Shown piece after piece: positions 23,240 through 35,370 of a stretch of DNA of 64,000 bases; position 1 is the first letter of the stretch; every line of letters starts with the position of its first letter. The translations under genes were made by a program, and so were the position numbers. This stretch comes from Agriotes lineatus. Lineage: Eukaryota; Arthropoda; Insecta; Coleoptera; Elateridae. The stretch lies in the NCBI GenBank assembly GCA_940337035.1, contig OW679202.1:43789763-43853762 (forward strand). The letters are read 5' to 3'. The notes beneath the pieces are model-generated. The model worked only from the letters and a program-made list of their open reading frames with translations. It was not told the DNA's origin and made no database searches.

Positions 23240-24125
23240 TTCTGCAAACAAATCAGGACACTTTAATGTTCAATAAATCGGAATTTGACAAGTTAGTGAG
23301 GGATGTAGATGGTCCAAAACACCCAGCTATTAAATACTTGTGTCTTCGAAAGAAAAGATCCGAAACGAAAACATGTACGACTTTTTGAAGGTCATTTAAT
23401 CCTTCTCGTACTAATAGAAAAACTAAGCAAAAACGAAGAGACCAATACAACTATAAAGTAGCCCAGTACAATTCTTACAATAAAATAAAAGTTGTACGAA
23501 ACATTACGAAGGAAAAGTCTGTAACATAGTTTGAAACACTTAATGATAAAAAAATGTCTGAAACAGCTCAGCCAAGTTTGGATGTAGGTAGTTGTTTCTC
23601 TTGAAGATCTATCTACTGCAATTAAAACGATATCTCTTGACACATCTGCAGGACCTGATATAATGCTTACGCAAACTATAAATAGCAAATATTATTCAAT
23701 TGATCATTGAGTTTATGCATTACACACGTTATGTACAGTCAAAAATTAGAGAAGGAAGGATCATTCTTATTGATAAACAAAGCTATGAGAAATATGAAGT
23801 TGTAACCATCGAGGATTTACGCCTAATATTCCTGGATGTCAGGTCAATTCTAAATTAATTAACGTAGGTCTTCTAGATTCTAAAATTAATAGAAAGGACT
23901 CGGTAGCTATTTTCCTAGATATCTCAAAAGCATTTGAGAAAATTAGCCATAAGTACATTGAAGAATCTTTAAAGTCATATAAGAAATCTGATAATGCGAT
24001 TACTGGCACTTAATAGTATTAAACTGGCAATTAGAAAATAATGCTCAAAACGAATATCAATAAAGTGTTCTGTTTTACAAGGTTGTCATTTATCACCAGC
24101 ACCTACTTATGTAGTTTTCAACGCT
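23240..24125 (+). pseudogene. R2-clade-like LINE reverse transcriptase relic
   Basis: The plus strand, in broken frames, gives a basic pre-RT region (NRKTKQKRRDQYNYKVAQYN, about 23402-23460), then DLSTAIKTISLDTSAGPDI (about 23603-23660). Next come GFTPNIPGCQVNSKLINVGLL, DSKINRKDSVAIFLDISKAF (first catalytic aspartate) and SVLQGCHLSPAPTYVVFN (about 24070-24122, the QGxPLSPxxFN box). The GCxxN...L motif followed by FLDISKAF resembles R2/R2-like elements more than the other LINEs of this window. The YADD box is lost where module copy B begins. Clade assignment is from memory of motif patterns. Confidence 0.5.
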
Positions 24126-24560
24126 GATCACGAATATACCTTTTTTTTCAAACAGATGTACCATTCTTATTCGATCGATGTCTTGAGAAAACTTTTTGGA
24201 AGAAGCTTCGACATATTTGATTGACCACTACCGTACTGCTGTTCCTGGACAGCATGTTTTCTTTATCGAGTTGTAATGTTGCTGTCCTGAGGTATGAAAA
24301 CTAATACTTAACATTAAAAACTCAGTCCAGAAAACTTGAAAACTACATATGGTCGACATACCCGAATCGTTGTACTTTATGTATAGGATGGACGTAAAAA
24401 GTATCAGAGTTAAATTTAGTAAAGTTTGTTTTACCTATCTGGTACTGGTAACGATTGGGGCTTTGATGGCATATGAGGCTTTTTAAATATGTGCGTCCTT
24501 CCGTCGAAGGCAAAAATACCTATATTTACGGCTTTGGATTTTATGGGAGTTGTATCCGCT
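24125..24560 (-). pseudogene. unidentified repeated module, copy B
   Basis: Collinear with copy A (21645-22090) and copy C (26740-27260) over about 430 bp, with many substitutions and small indels. The minus-strand frame is interrupted. Shared landmarks include GRTHIFK (about 24505) and the GAGTTGTAATGTTGCTGTCC stretch on the plus strand at 24269-24288. Confidence 0.5.
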
Positions 24561-24925
24561 TTTCCATATCTCGGAGTTCGATTTTCTTATAAATTCTCAT
24601 TTTAAGTTAAAGTCAACCACTAAGATGGATAATTAATTACTACTTTATTTAAACATTGGAAAAATTAATTACAGATATGGCGAGATTTTTTTGTCTTCTT
24701 CATATTCTCATGTATCGACTAGCAATCTCTTCCTGTCTACCTGGTCTATCGGTTAATTATTCTTGTGATTCCTGTTTTGAGCGATGTCTTGCTGGAGTTC
24801 TTCCCAATGGCTATACATTTTTGCAGATTTTTGCCAGCATCTTTTCAGTCATTCGTTTTTCACATGTTCATTTGATCCCCTCCTGTTTCTAGTCTCCTTC
24901 ACCACAGAGTTCTTATAGTTTCGTT

Positions 24926-24958
<33 letters not shown>

Positions 24959-26070
24959 GTGTCACTCATACCGCTAATTTTAATGTATTACTCTCAAAAG
25001 CTAGTAGCTTTTATATTTTGATTTACTTTTTCGTTTTATATATCTGTTGTGCCATATTGTTGCTTTCAGGGGCCTAAATATTCTCATTGCTTTTATTTGC
25101 TTTTCCATTTGCACTGTTAGATTCTTGTTGCTAGTAGATTCAGTCTCAATATAAGAACATTTCATAACGTGTTCTGTCATATGTACTTCCAGTTCTAATT
25201 TCTAGCTTACAAGTTCTTTTCATATTATCAAGGACTTTGTTGTTATCGCTGATATTTCCATATGATACGTTTTTGAGATGATACTGAATTGGTGTAGCAG
25301 CCTCTGTAGATTGTCTTCGTTGTCCGCCAACATCACAACTTCACCTGCATAACGAATTATTTTCATTTTATTATTTCTTGTTGCATGATTTCTTTTTCCT
25401 TCTTCGATTATTCTTTTCATCGGAAATGGACACAATGAGTTCCCCCTGTTAATTACTCTTCGAATGGATCACGGGGTGATCAAAGAAGAATTGGCTGAGG
25501 GATGAAACGTAAAGATGAAGAGGAACATTGGGCACTTGAATTCGTTAAGGGTAAAGTACGGAAAATGTGGAACCAAGTGTAGGTGGTAGAAGGATGTGTC
25601 TACTTCTCATTAGTCATTACTGATTTGAGCAATTACAATGCATTAAGAAGGTGTCAACAGAGTTTATTTTAGTACCTTTAAAACTGTAAAACTGTAATTG
25701 ACCCCCCTCCCCCTTGGTCAGTATTGATGATTTCCATATGATGTTACACACTGTCTTTTAAAACTTTTCTTCGAGTGCTATTTATACTCTACCTGTCTTT
25801 CTCTCTCGTTCGAATGCTTATGTGAGATCTACAAAGCACAGTAATGCTGAAACACTAAATATTTATTACTCCTCAATAGTCTTCGTTATCGTGAATATGG
25901 CATCTACTGTGTCCCTATTATTATCTTTACAGACTTGTATCTACATAATACTATATGATATTAATGTTAGTTTTTTTCTGTACCATTCTGCATTCTTCAT
26001 TTTTCCTTCTTCGGTTGATATATTCATAACCGAATTCCTGTTCTGATATTGTGCTTCCATATGTTATGTT
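24560..26070 (-). pseudogene. LINE ORF2 relic, second copy of the 19.2-20.6 kb family
   Basis: The minus strand 25435-25220 is open and encodes KMKIIRYAGEVVMLADNEDN and LQRLLHQFSIISKTYHMEIS. This is the palm with a mutated catalytic box (YAGE where YADD is usual) followed by the thumb. Upstream, 25930-25760 matches the DTVDTIF...DLKQAF block of the sister copy. Downstream, 24890-24650 matches its C-terminal and 3' region. A 29-bp TC microsatellite (24928-24956) lies in the C-terminal part. About 25440-25740 has no counterpart in the sister copy and may be an insertion. Confidence 0.65.
24928..24956. repeat. TC dinucleotide microsatellite
   Basis: An uninterrupted run of 14 TC units plus one T within the LINE relic. 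The sister copy near 19540 has only a short CTCTC, so it expanded after the copies separated. Confidence 0.9.
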
Positions 26071-26116
26071 AGCATGCTTATTTAGTTATGCCTGTTTATA
26101 TCTTTTACAACTTCGA

Positions 26117-26690
26117 TCAGTTTTTTAAAGCTCCGTTATAGGTTACATGATAACTTAGCTTTAGAAATATAGAATGAGAAAATAATGGAAAGTAATTTAG
26201 AGATAAAAAATTCAACAAAGAGACTTTATTACCTGTTGAGGCAACCATTTTTAAAATAAGAAAGAAGTGACAAAGAAAACTAAATGAAGTGTGTATAAAA
26301 CAGTGTATGTGCTTGTGCTTGTTGTAATACATAACTGCGAAACATGGGTACTTACAGGGAAATACCGAAGTTCGATAGAAGAAAGAATAAGGTAATAAGA
26401 GAAAGACTAAGATGTAAAGCCAGTAACTAAAGTTATAGAGCATCGACAGTGAAGGTGGTTTGAACATTTGATCAGAATGGAGGAAGAGAAATCAACGAAG
26501 AAAATTTTGATGACAAGACCCAGTGGCAAAGGATCAAGAGGAAGGCCGATAGAAACATGGAATGAAATGGAATGATAGCGAAGTTGCTCGACAAAAGAAG
26601 GGTGGATTGGAATCAAGCTGTAATAGGTCAGTGCGCGCAATAGAAACGAGTGGCGTAACCTAACTAAGAGTACACACTAATAAACAATTA
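26117..26690 (+). pseudogene. LINE ORF2 C-terminal relic with ATT-rich tail
   Basis: Plus-strand frames give, in order, a degenerate block near 26200-26370 (TKRLYYLLRQPFLK, then LRNMGTYREIPKFD) and RWFEHLIRMEEEKSTKKILM (about 26455-26514). TRPSGKGSRGRPIETWNEM and then ARNRNEWRNLTKST (about 26632-26672) follow. GRPxxTW and NRWRxL are typical of the C-terminal end of a CR1/RTE-like insect LINE. The following TAATAAACAATTATTATC fits a 3' tail. It is non-functional. Confidence 0.65.
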
Positions 26691-26739
26691 TTATCTCTAC
26701 ACTTGCAAGTCATTGAGGTGATGGATTATGATGATGATG

Positions 26740-27420
26740 ACTTAATAACCGACCATTCTTAGTTTTCAACTTATCTAGTTTTCAAAGTTGATCCCGAATA
26801 TGCCTTTCTTTTTTCAATCAGGGTTACCATTCTAATCAGACCAACGTCTTTAGAAAACTCTTTGGCAGAATCTTCGACATCTTTGATTAGCCACTAAGTA
26901 CCATGATGCTGTTTCTGGGCAGCAAGTTTTATTTGTCGAGTTGTAATGTTACTGCCCTGACCGAAGTATGAAAGCTAACTAATACTGCATTGAAAACTGA
27001 ATGCAGAAAACGTGAAAACCACGCACGGTCGACATACCCCATTCGTCCGCTATATGTATACGATGAACGTGAAAAGTTTTAGAGTTAAGTTTAGTAAAGT
27101 AGTTGTTACGTATCTGGCACTGGTAACGATTGGGGCTTTGATGGCATATGAGGATTTTTAAATATGTGCGTCCTTCCGTCGAAGGCAAAACTACCTACCT
27201 CATATTTACGGTTTTGGATTTTATGAGAATTGTGTCCGTTTTTTCATATCTCGGAGTTCGATTCTCTCATAAATTCTCATTTTAAGTTAAGGTCAACGAC
27301 TAAGACAGACGCCACGGAGTTATCCCAGATATTTAATTACAATTAAAACTGTCTACTTTATTTAAAATTTGGGAAAATTAACTTTTTATTAATATTACGG
27401 ATATAGCGAGAATTCGTAAG
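26740..27420 (-). pseudogene. unidentified repeated module, copy C, with LINE-end sequence
   Basis: The first about 520 bp (26740-27260) is collinear with copies A and B. Beyond it, 27261-27420 matches the sequence following copy B (24530-24680, through CTACTTTATTTAAA...GGGAAAATTAA). This shows that the module and the adjoining LINE 3' region belong to one transposable unit. The match stops near 27420, where single-copy DNA begins. Confidence 0.5.
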
Positions 27421-27539
27421 TCGATAATTCAAAAATAATTAGAGCGTAATAAAGAAAAGGGGACCGTGAAGGAATTTAAAATGGAACGAAAGACCGTCTA
27501 GGGTAGATGTTAAGTCGCAAGTGGGAGTTAGGGATGGTA

Positions 27540-28790
27540 ATTAGGTACCTCCGCACCTAACAGGACGCTTATTGCTACCATCGGCTTGAGCGAAGCCGCG
27601 TGGCGATGGCGGCGGCGACGGCGGCGATCGCACAGCGGCCGCCGTGTTTACCCTCCTCAGCTTGTATTCGATAAGTCCTGCGAGCGGACTAAGCGTATGT
27701 ATGTTTCTGGCTGATAGCAAACAACGGTATTGATCAGCAGACGCGAGTAAACAAGAGATTGGGATGGGGCGCCGCTTACACGCTTCCCATTTCATTGCGG
27801 GATATGGACCGGGCCGGTCGTCGGGATCCCTTACACCCTTATTGTGCATCGCCGGTGATTGGCATGTGTTGTGCCGCGGCCGTTAGTGTTGAGTGCGCCG
27901 CCGCCGCCGCCGCCGCTGAGCGAGACGACGCAAGCTGCTAGAGGCGTCCACAGTAGTCTAGCATCGGCCACGGCATCGCTGCGTACTTCCTCTTCTCGAA
28001 ACACGCGTATCCACGCTGCTGTCGAGCGGCCCGCCGCCACTCCGACCCGAAGGAACACCGTCATGTTGGAGCCGCGTTGGAGGCCCGTGCAGGTAAAACC
28101 AGCCGCCGATCACTACATTATTGCACTTTTTAACCGGCGCGTGGCGGGGAGGGCGCAGGCGACCTCAAGGAGGATCTCGTCTTAACGTTCGCGGGCTCCT
28201 CCTACCGCCCACGCTCGCGCCTCTTCAGACTTGTCCTTTGCCCTCCATCCACTTCTTCTGTACTATTTGCATTTCGGCCCGTTTTTGCACCGAGGTGCAC
28301 TTCACCTATAATTACGCTTTCTTGGGCTTGGAACAAATCCTAAGAGAACGTGTTGCCCAATTTGCACATTGGCGCCTAACGGGCGTTACGGCGACTTCCC
28401 GGTCCAGAATCGCCCAGCTGGGCATGAAACAAAAGGCACGCGGCGAATTTCGCTACCACCGGGGGCGGTATCACTTAACCGCTTAATAGTTATAGCTTTA
28501 TTTCGCGTTATTTGTAATTTCACACGGACTGGGCCCGATAAATGCGGACGGGTTTATCAGACGATAATAGGCAATTGCCTTCAGATTAGTCGAGAGATTC
28601 CGCGCGGCAGATTTGTTTAGCCGAAACAGCGTGGATGAAGCGATTGATAATAAACAATCGGGGTAAGTTCCTTCGCAATCGTTCACCCCGCTTCGTTCCG
28701 TCTTGTCAATGTGTTTCTTGTTCTTACGCTGTATTCCGGGCAAGAAGCGACCCCTCGCATTCATTTTAACCCTTCCCACCGGCTGCGAGC
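27540..28790. promoter_or_regulatory. CpG/GC-rich block, likely promoter and 5' exon region
   Basis: About 1.25 kb with high GC, frequent CpG, GCC/GGC triplet runs (27597-27630 and 27897-27916) and no transposon signature, in an otherwise AT-rich repeat-laden window. Such islands in insect genomes often mark the 5' end of a broadly or developmentally regulated gene. It contains the candidate coding exon at 28063-28092. Open frames on both strands here mostly reflect low stop-codon density in GC-rich DNA. Direction and gene identity are inferred only. Confidence 0.5.
28063..28092 (+). CDS. candidate first coding exon (10 codons) of an unidentified gene
   Basis: ATG at 28063 is followed by MLEPRWRPVQ and then CAG|GTAAAA, a good splice donor, at 28092/28093. 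The upstream frame is open to 27859 but has no other in-frame ATG in that stretch, so the preceding GC-rich sequence would be 5' UTR. The exon would end in phase 0. No downstream exon could be matched with confidence, so a long first intron would be required, as is common for insect regulatory genes. I do not recognise the peptide. Without transcript data this stays a candidate. Confidence 0.35.
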
Positions 28791-30020
28791 GATTAAGAAG
28801 CCGATGCCAAAGGTATTCTCCAATAGGTATCTACGTATATCTATTCTTGGGTAGGGCTAAGACGATCGCATCGACAATGTAACGGCAACTAATGCTTTTC
28901 TGACCAAAGTACATAAATAATCTGCAAAGGGCAATTAAGATAAGGACGTGTTTAATATTTCAATGGATATTAGGGGTAGGTAGGTCTATATATTGCTGAG
29001 GTGTTAAGACTATTGTAATCCCCTCCACTTTAATTAATTCTGACTGTTCCCTTATTGCCTGTATACAAGTCTCCATGTGTAGTAAATTGTTCCCGTTTGA
29101 TTGAACAAACCTCGAAACAGCAACCCTACTCCTGCTCCTGTTGATGGCGTTTTGTTTCGTGTGCCTTTTTATTGTAGACAGGTATGCCTGTTCGCAGCAG
29201 TATCAAAATATAAGATGAATAAATGAATTTTAATCTGTTAAATTATGTGGCGTTTCGATGAAAATATGCAATCGGGTAGCTTTTTAAATTGAATTCTATA
29301 TTAATTATCAGCTACTTACGGCGGGGACAATTTATACTATATGCTATAGAATTAAAAATAAACAGAAAAATAAATTCTATTAATATTTCATTCATTCAAT
29401 TGCTACCGCAAAAGTTACCTATACCAGTATTAAAAGCTACAAAAATACATTTCTATTTAAATGGGACATAAAGTTGTGACTTAATTAATTTTTACAATTA
29501 TTTAAAAAATAAATTACGCTATGATTTTAATATACCACCTCCATTAAATATTTTTTCACGAAAAAAACATCCAATATAAATTCCAAACCATTATTATAAT
29601 TTTGGTACCCGATCATCATTTTTTATCCCTACTGTAGGTTTTGAAATTTTATGCGGTTTCACATGAAATTTTGGACCGGCGTCATCATTTCGTAGAGGGA
29701 ATTCCAATGTTTTAAGCCGCGGCATCTAATCAATTCCTATGGAAATAAGGTTATGTAATAATATTATTTGCGCAAACGGTTTTTCCAAATTTTTCCAATG
29801 AGACCAAAGTGAGTGTGGCAACTTTATTTTATTATTAATTTGTGATAATACTCAAGAAAACGACTACAAATGAAGAAAAAAAACATAAAAGAAATAAATA
29901 AATGAAAAAACGGGTTTACTAATAAAACGCCATAATATTCCTTATCGTAAATATCGTATAAAATATCTTAAAAACGCAATTAACATAATTGATTAATCGG
30001 ATACATGCGAAATATTATTT
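28791..30020. other. single-copy-like AT-rich DNA
   Basis: No gene, terminal repeat or RNA gene identified. Confidence 0.4.
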
Positions 30021-30028
30021 TATTTATA

Positions 30029-30463
30029 CAAGGTGTTTCAAAATTGCACCGCGTTCTCTAGGTTAAAATAAAAAAAGTTCATATAAACATTGGACCGACG
30101 CATTAAGGGAACTACAGCGTTCAATTTTCTTTTTTATGTAAAAAAAATAAGCTGTTCAAATATCTAACTAGAATCTAACTGAAATTTTAACTGTAAATAG
30201 TTATGATAAAAGCACTCCTCACCCTTTGATAAACTACCTCTTCTGAATCGCATATCTCTAGGTCATCTAAATTAACATAAAAAATCGCGTAGATATGCCA
30301 AATTACACCGAATTTGATTCATCTGTATTGTTTTAATTAATTAAAATCCCTCTTAAGGCTTTAGCTTCCTTGCGACTCAATTTCAGGCCAATGTTTACAG
30401 GAACTTTTTTGTATATTTTGAGCAGGTGCCTACAATAGTGCCGTACAATTTTGAAACACCCTG
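30029..30463. mobile_element. TA-flanked mariner-type MITE, 435 bp
   Basis: Left end CAAGGTGTTTCAAAATTGCA; the right end is the reverse complement of CAGGGTGTTTCAAAATTGTA. TA lies at both borders (30027-30028 and 30464-30465). Ends of the CAGGGTGTTTC type are a very common insect mariner-derived MITE signature. The interior is noncoding. Confidence 0.8.
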
Positions 30464-30469
30464 TAAAGC

Positions 30470-33400
30470 TACTAAACTGGTGGAAAAAAGTTAGGGATAT
30501 AAAAAACATATAAAGAAATTGTGTTACGCCAACTATAGATAGGTACCTTAAAAAAACACCAAGGAGAGTACTTTTCATAGCTTACTTTACAAATGTATTA
30601 TAAACAACTAATTGATAACTAACTCAAATGTGTTTGATGAGATCAAAATTGATCAAAATCTGCTTGAATAACAAGAAAACATTCCTTCTTCTTCCGACTT
30701 AAGCTACCACACAAATATTTAATGTAATCTTTTGACTTGCATACCGATTTTTCCTATGTTTGCTACTATGTAAAACCATAATAATTCTTAATAAGTCATA
30801 TGAAAAGCAGTATTTGAATATTCAAATTACCTTGGAAAATTTACATTAGGTAATTGCCAATCATTATGAATTATATGCACCTTTTAAACCAAGCATTACA
30901 TTAACTCTCAGAAAATAGTAGTAATCTTTACCAGAAATGGTTAAACCATTAGCTTTAACCAAAAATTCGCCAGCTTGTTTCGTTTTAAATTTCCAGATGT
31001 AATAAATTTTCGTGTGTGCACATAAAGTAATTTAGACGGTAAATATAAAATTGTCTCGTAAAATATAGGGTGCGGGATGGGAATAGGAATGGATGACAAG
31101 GTTAATTTGAAATTCGGATATGAAAAAACTGCGAAATATATAGAGGCCTTAACAAAGAGATATTTTTGTATTTCTATGTTTTTCTGTAAATTTATATTTT
31201 CCTACTTAATGGCATGTTATGTTATAATGGGAAAATGTAGATATATTAACGTAAGGGCACTGCAGCACCATGGATGATTTTGTAGAAAAGTTAAATTTTA
31301 GCACAAAATCACAAAAACGTTAACACCGCTGCAGATAACGGAAACCAAATTTTAAAAATTGACAGTTCAATCGCGCAAAAATATAAACAGGGTTTGTTTT
31401 TGATTTCAACTAATGTCAAAATTCAAAAAGAAGACAATTTTATTTTACTATATTAAAGTATAACCCGCATGCCAACTAAGTTACATGATGAAAACATTTC
31501 ACAAAGAACTTACAATATAGAAAATACCTGTTTTCAGCGATTAGATACAAATTGTTTCTCTTATTTACAGCGGTCTGTTAATTTTTTGTAATTTTATGTT
31601 GAAACAAACGATCTTAGATAAGCTTACTTACCTGTAGACAAATTTGCTGACTAAGAACGATTTTAAGATTCGCAACATAGTCAAGGCTGATTTTCGTTGA
31701 TTTTGACTGTTTCTAGTGTCTACAGGGTTAACAATATCCAGTCTTGAAGACATTTTCTCAATAAAAATGTGCGAATAAGAGTTTAACAGATCTCTATTTT
31801 GAACGTTTTAAAATTTAAACAGAATTACATATCACATTTGTCTATTTATGTGTGGTGGCTAAAATATATTTACTTGTTCAAGTTACTGAGAAGTTTCCTT
31901 TAAAAATCGGGATTTCAACAAATATAGTTTAGTATATCTGCAGCGTTCAACGAAGGAAGAGGACTAGTATGCTGACAATAAAATTTAATCTATTTTTAAA
32001 ATTAGAAACCTATTTATTGGAAAACTAAAATTCATTTAGATAAAGTTGGCTATTGAAAAGCGAGAAAATTGCATTAACTAACCAAAATTACTGTCAATAG
32101 AAATATGATTTTACAATGATCTTTCAATATTTTTCTAGCAAATCACTTACATTTTTTTTTGTTAAAATCGGTTTAGGTGTGGACAGGGCTCATATACCTA
32201 CTATAAAATGTTTAAAAAATATGTGAAATAGGCAAGAAGATGCATATTGTTACCATTGAGTATTAAAAAAAGTGATAAGTGAGGGATCTAATGACGAGAC
32301 AGTATGTTTCGCAAGTGAATTTAAAAATAGATCTGCTTTGAAGTTTATGTGCAAGTGTAAAATGTCCAAAAGTTCAACTTCAAAACAGTGAAATAAAATG
32401 AAAGTGGTCTATCAGCATGTTAAAAAAATAATTTATTATTGTGATCCAGAATGTGATATATTAAATAGGCTTACACCAGCAGTGCAATAGAATAAAATTT
32501 GTAAAACTAACTCACCAAGGAAATGAGATTTGTATTGTAAACATCTTGTAGGAGACTCATTTCTGATGTCGTATTTCTGGTAGACTACAAGAGAATTATT
32601 TAATTTTGTCAAGCTTTTGTGACTGCTAAGACTCAGCCGATTTCAAATGCACAAAATAAAAAATTCAATTAATTTTTGCCTTATATTTATATAGACTATA
32701 AGTGATAAAAACCGAAATTAGACAAAATATTCACGACGTCCTTAATAATCCTTCAATGTTTCTTTCTTTGTAATGAAAAATTGAAAAAAGGCAAATGTTT
32801 AGATTTAGATTTTGCTACAACCTAGCGACATTTTTCTATTACTAAAGAAATGTTTATGCAGATTTCCAATCTGATCAACTCAAGTGTTTTATAGATTTTT
32901 AAAGTTTCAAGATGTTTAAGTACATCATCTTCGTCGTGTTTTCGTTATTCGCTAAAGAAGCTTTTCATACCCTGTTCAATTCTATAAGATTTAATGAACT
33001 TATTTTTACAAATAACAGAGTTATTAGGGAAAGACTTTTTTACGCTAATTTTTATTAACAGAAATGCATGCTGAACATAAATGATGACATTAATCTAAAT
33101 AAAAACCGATTGTTTTTAACAAAGAAGGAATATTATTTCATTCAACTCATTTAGTCGGTGTTTGTAAATTAATATTTTTTACGCATTTTTGCCTATCAAA
33201 ATTTGATTTACATCTTTTTATATTAATTTAAGTTGATTTTTCTTTTACATTAAACTTGTACGATATTTGGAAGTTAAAATATTGTGTTCTCTTCTTCAAT
33301 GCCATAATTGTATTCTAGCGTTGTAAATAGCTATTGAACTATACAATCTACAAACCGAAATAATTTCAGTTTTTTCACCTGCAGTGAAAACGAAAAAAGG

Positions 33401-34140
33401 ATTTAAATGTGGATCATAGTAGCGCTAGGAGTGCTAAACATTTTGTCTACTATAATTGAGTCTCTATCCTGATATCCCTTACGAAAGCACTACGTCGAAC
33501 TCGCTTGAACAAGGTGTATAATTTTACAATTTGCAACTAGCGTTGTGTGACATATTTTTGTTTTGTGTCAAGAAAACTACAGACTTTAAGGTAAAAATGT
33601 GCGGAATTAGCGCTCCACAATACGCTTTTTCACAAATAACTTGAACTTACACCATATCAAGATTTTAGTCAATATTAGCTGCTGAAAAATAACTTATATC
33701 GGTACCATTTTTGTCACCTGAAACTCTGTTGAGTAATGCACTTTTTTTGAAACAATGAGAAAATATATGGATGACATCATTACATCAGCTTCATAGCAAA
33801 ACAAACGTATTAATTTAATTATCCCCTTTTTAAATACAATTTTTATAACTAAAGTAACTCTTTTATTATATACAGGGTGCATCAGGCATGATGGCGGTGT
33901 GAATTATTGTAAGGAACATTGTTAAAAAGCTTTCTTTTTCCAGTTCTTAGTCTCTCTGTGGAAGGTTTCTATAGTTTGAAGCTAACATCCTCTAAGTTTT
34001 TGTTTTTATTTTATACAGTATGGTACAACATTTCTGAATTGACTGAGGAAAAACATTCGAAAAATTGTAATTATACATGAACGAATTAAAATGTTTATTC
34101 CTCTATTGTTACGTGTGTTAATTTTTTAGATTGTTTTAAA
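30470..34140. other. long AT-rich stretch without recognisable features
   Basis: About 3.7 kb with no supported gene or repeat. An ACAGGGTGCATCAGGCATG phrase at 33873 looks like one end of a mariner-type MITE, but its partner end was not found. Confidence 0.4.
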
Positions 34141-34349
34141 AAGAATCTGGTATGCTGAAACAATTTATAGAATATTTTTCAGGTAAAAATAAAATTGCCG
34201 TTTCCCTCGTGTTTTTTACACTCTGTATGCTGCATGAAAAACTATACCATTCAATTCTAAAAGATAAAAAAATGTTTGAAGTTTCCAATAGTAACAAAAG
34301 CTTCAAAACCAAAATCCCCAAGGGTCAGCTAACCACCTGCTACCGTCCT

Positions 34350-34570
34350 CAGGCACAGATTGAGATTTGATTGTCTCCATCTTCCCAAAATGGAGGGTGG
34401 CTACTTATTGCAGGTAAGCACATATTTACAGAAATTCCCTAAATTATAGAAGGGCATTACGCAAAGGGGGATATCTTAATCTCTACTTTATGCTGTAGGT
34501 GCGGGCTTATAAACAGGGCCAGACTGCGAAAGGTACCCTTAATCGCACCGGCCAACCTTCCTGTAAGCAC
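34350..34570 (+). other. possible short exons (weak splice-site evidence)
   Basis: ATGGAGGGTGGCTACTTATT at 34390 leads to GCAG|GTAAGC (donor at 34414/34415), an eight-codon open start. Some 85 bases on, a pyrimidine-leaning tract ends in TGTAG at 34498. It is followed by a 64-base segment open in two frames up to GTAAGC at 34563. The arrangement resembles small coding or leader exons, but GT/AG pairs of this quality arise by chance and no protein family is recognised. Confidence 0.15.
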
Positions 34571-35029
34571 TCGCTTATAACAGATTATGTAAACTGGTTT
34601 GTTTTAATTTTGTATTCAAATCTTTAAATATACGCGCCAGTCCCAAGTTCTCTGCTTTACATTCAATATCAGCTTATGAAACATAATTAGAAACATTATC
34701 GTATTGTTGCAAGGGAGGCCCTTTCTTTTGCAGGCTGATTTTTGCATGTTAATTTGTGAAGAACGATGGAGTAGACATTCAGAATTTAACAGATTTTTTT
34801 ATCAGATGCAGTATGAAAAGCAACTGATTTATATCAGAAGAAGTAGCTTACACCTGTAGAAAAGCTGCAGTGAAAATATTTCGAAAGCACGATAAATAAA
34901 AAAGTTCTAAAATCGTAGCTAGCTGTGCAATTCCATGATACGGTGTGTTGTTATCGCTTGTTAGGTTAGCCGTAGTGTTGAAGGTGTTTTGTAAACATTC
35001 AATTCAAAAGAAACGTGTTTTCAAATATT

Positions 35030-35370
35030 GGCATATTTTATAAAGCATTATTGCTTTATCAAGGCAACGGAAAAGTGAGGTTAGTATTGCATCATTGGCA
35101 ATACAGAACAAAAACAGGCACATCTAATTTGGCACATCAGGTTAAACGTTAAAAACAATACTTAAAGTAGTCCGATTAAATCACAGTTAATTCCTACATC
35201 AATTACAAACAGATTGAAATGTGGTTTAATCGTACTACTTTAAGTAATGTTTTAAGATATGCCTGTTTTTGTTCTGTACTGCCAATTATGAAGTACTAAC
35301 CGCGTTTTTTCTTTGCCTTGATAAAGGAATAAACATTTCTGAAATATTGGCCTGGATGAAAGGAGTATCC
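35030..35370. repeat. foldback element, arms about 140 bp
   Basis: The left arm (about 35055-35195, including GAACAAAAACAGGCACATC and ACTTAAAGTAGTCCGATTAA) is matched by its reverse complement in about 35217-35345 (TTAATCGTACTACTTTAAGT and GATATGCCTGTTTTTGTTC). The loop is only about 20 bases and the right arm lacks about 20 bases of the left. No target duplication could be fixed. Noncoding. Confidence 0.65.

Noticed and set aside
27859..28185. Longer proline-rich open frame through the GC-rich island
   Set aside because: It would have to start at TTG; the first ATG in frame is 28063, and absence of stops is expected in GC-rich sequence.
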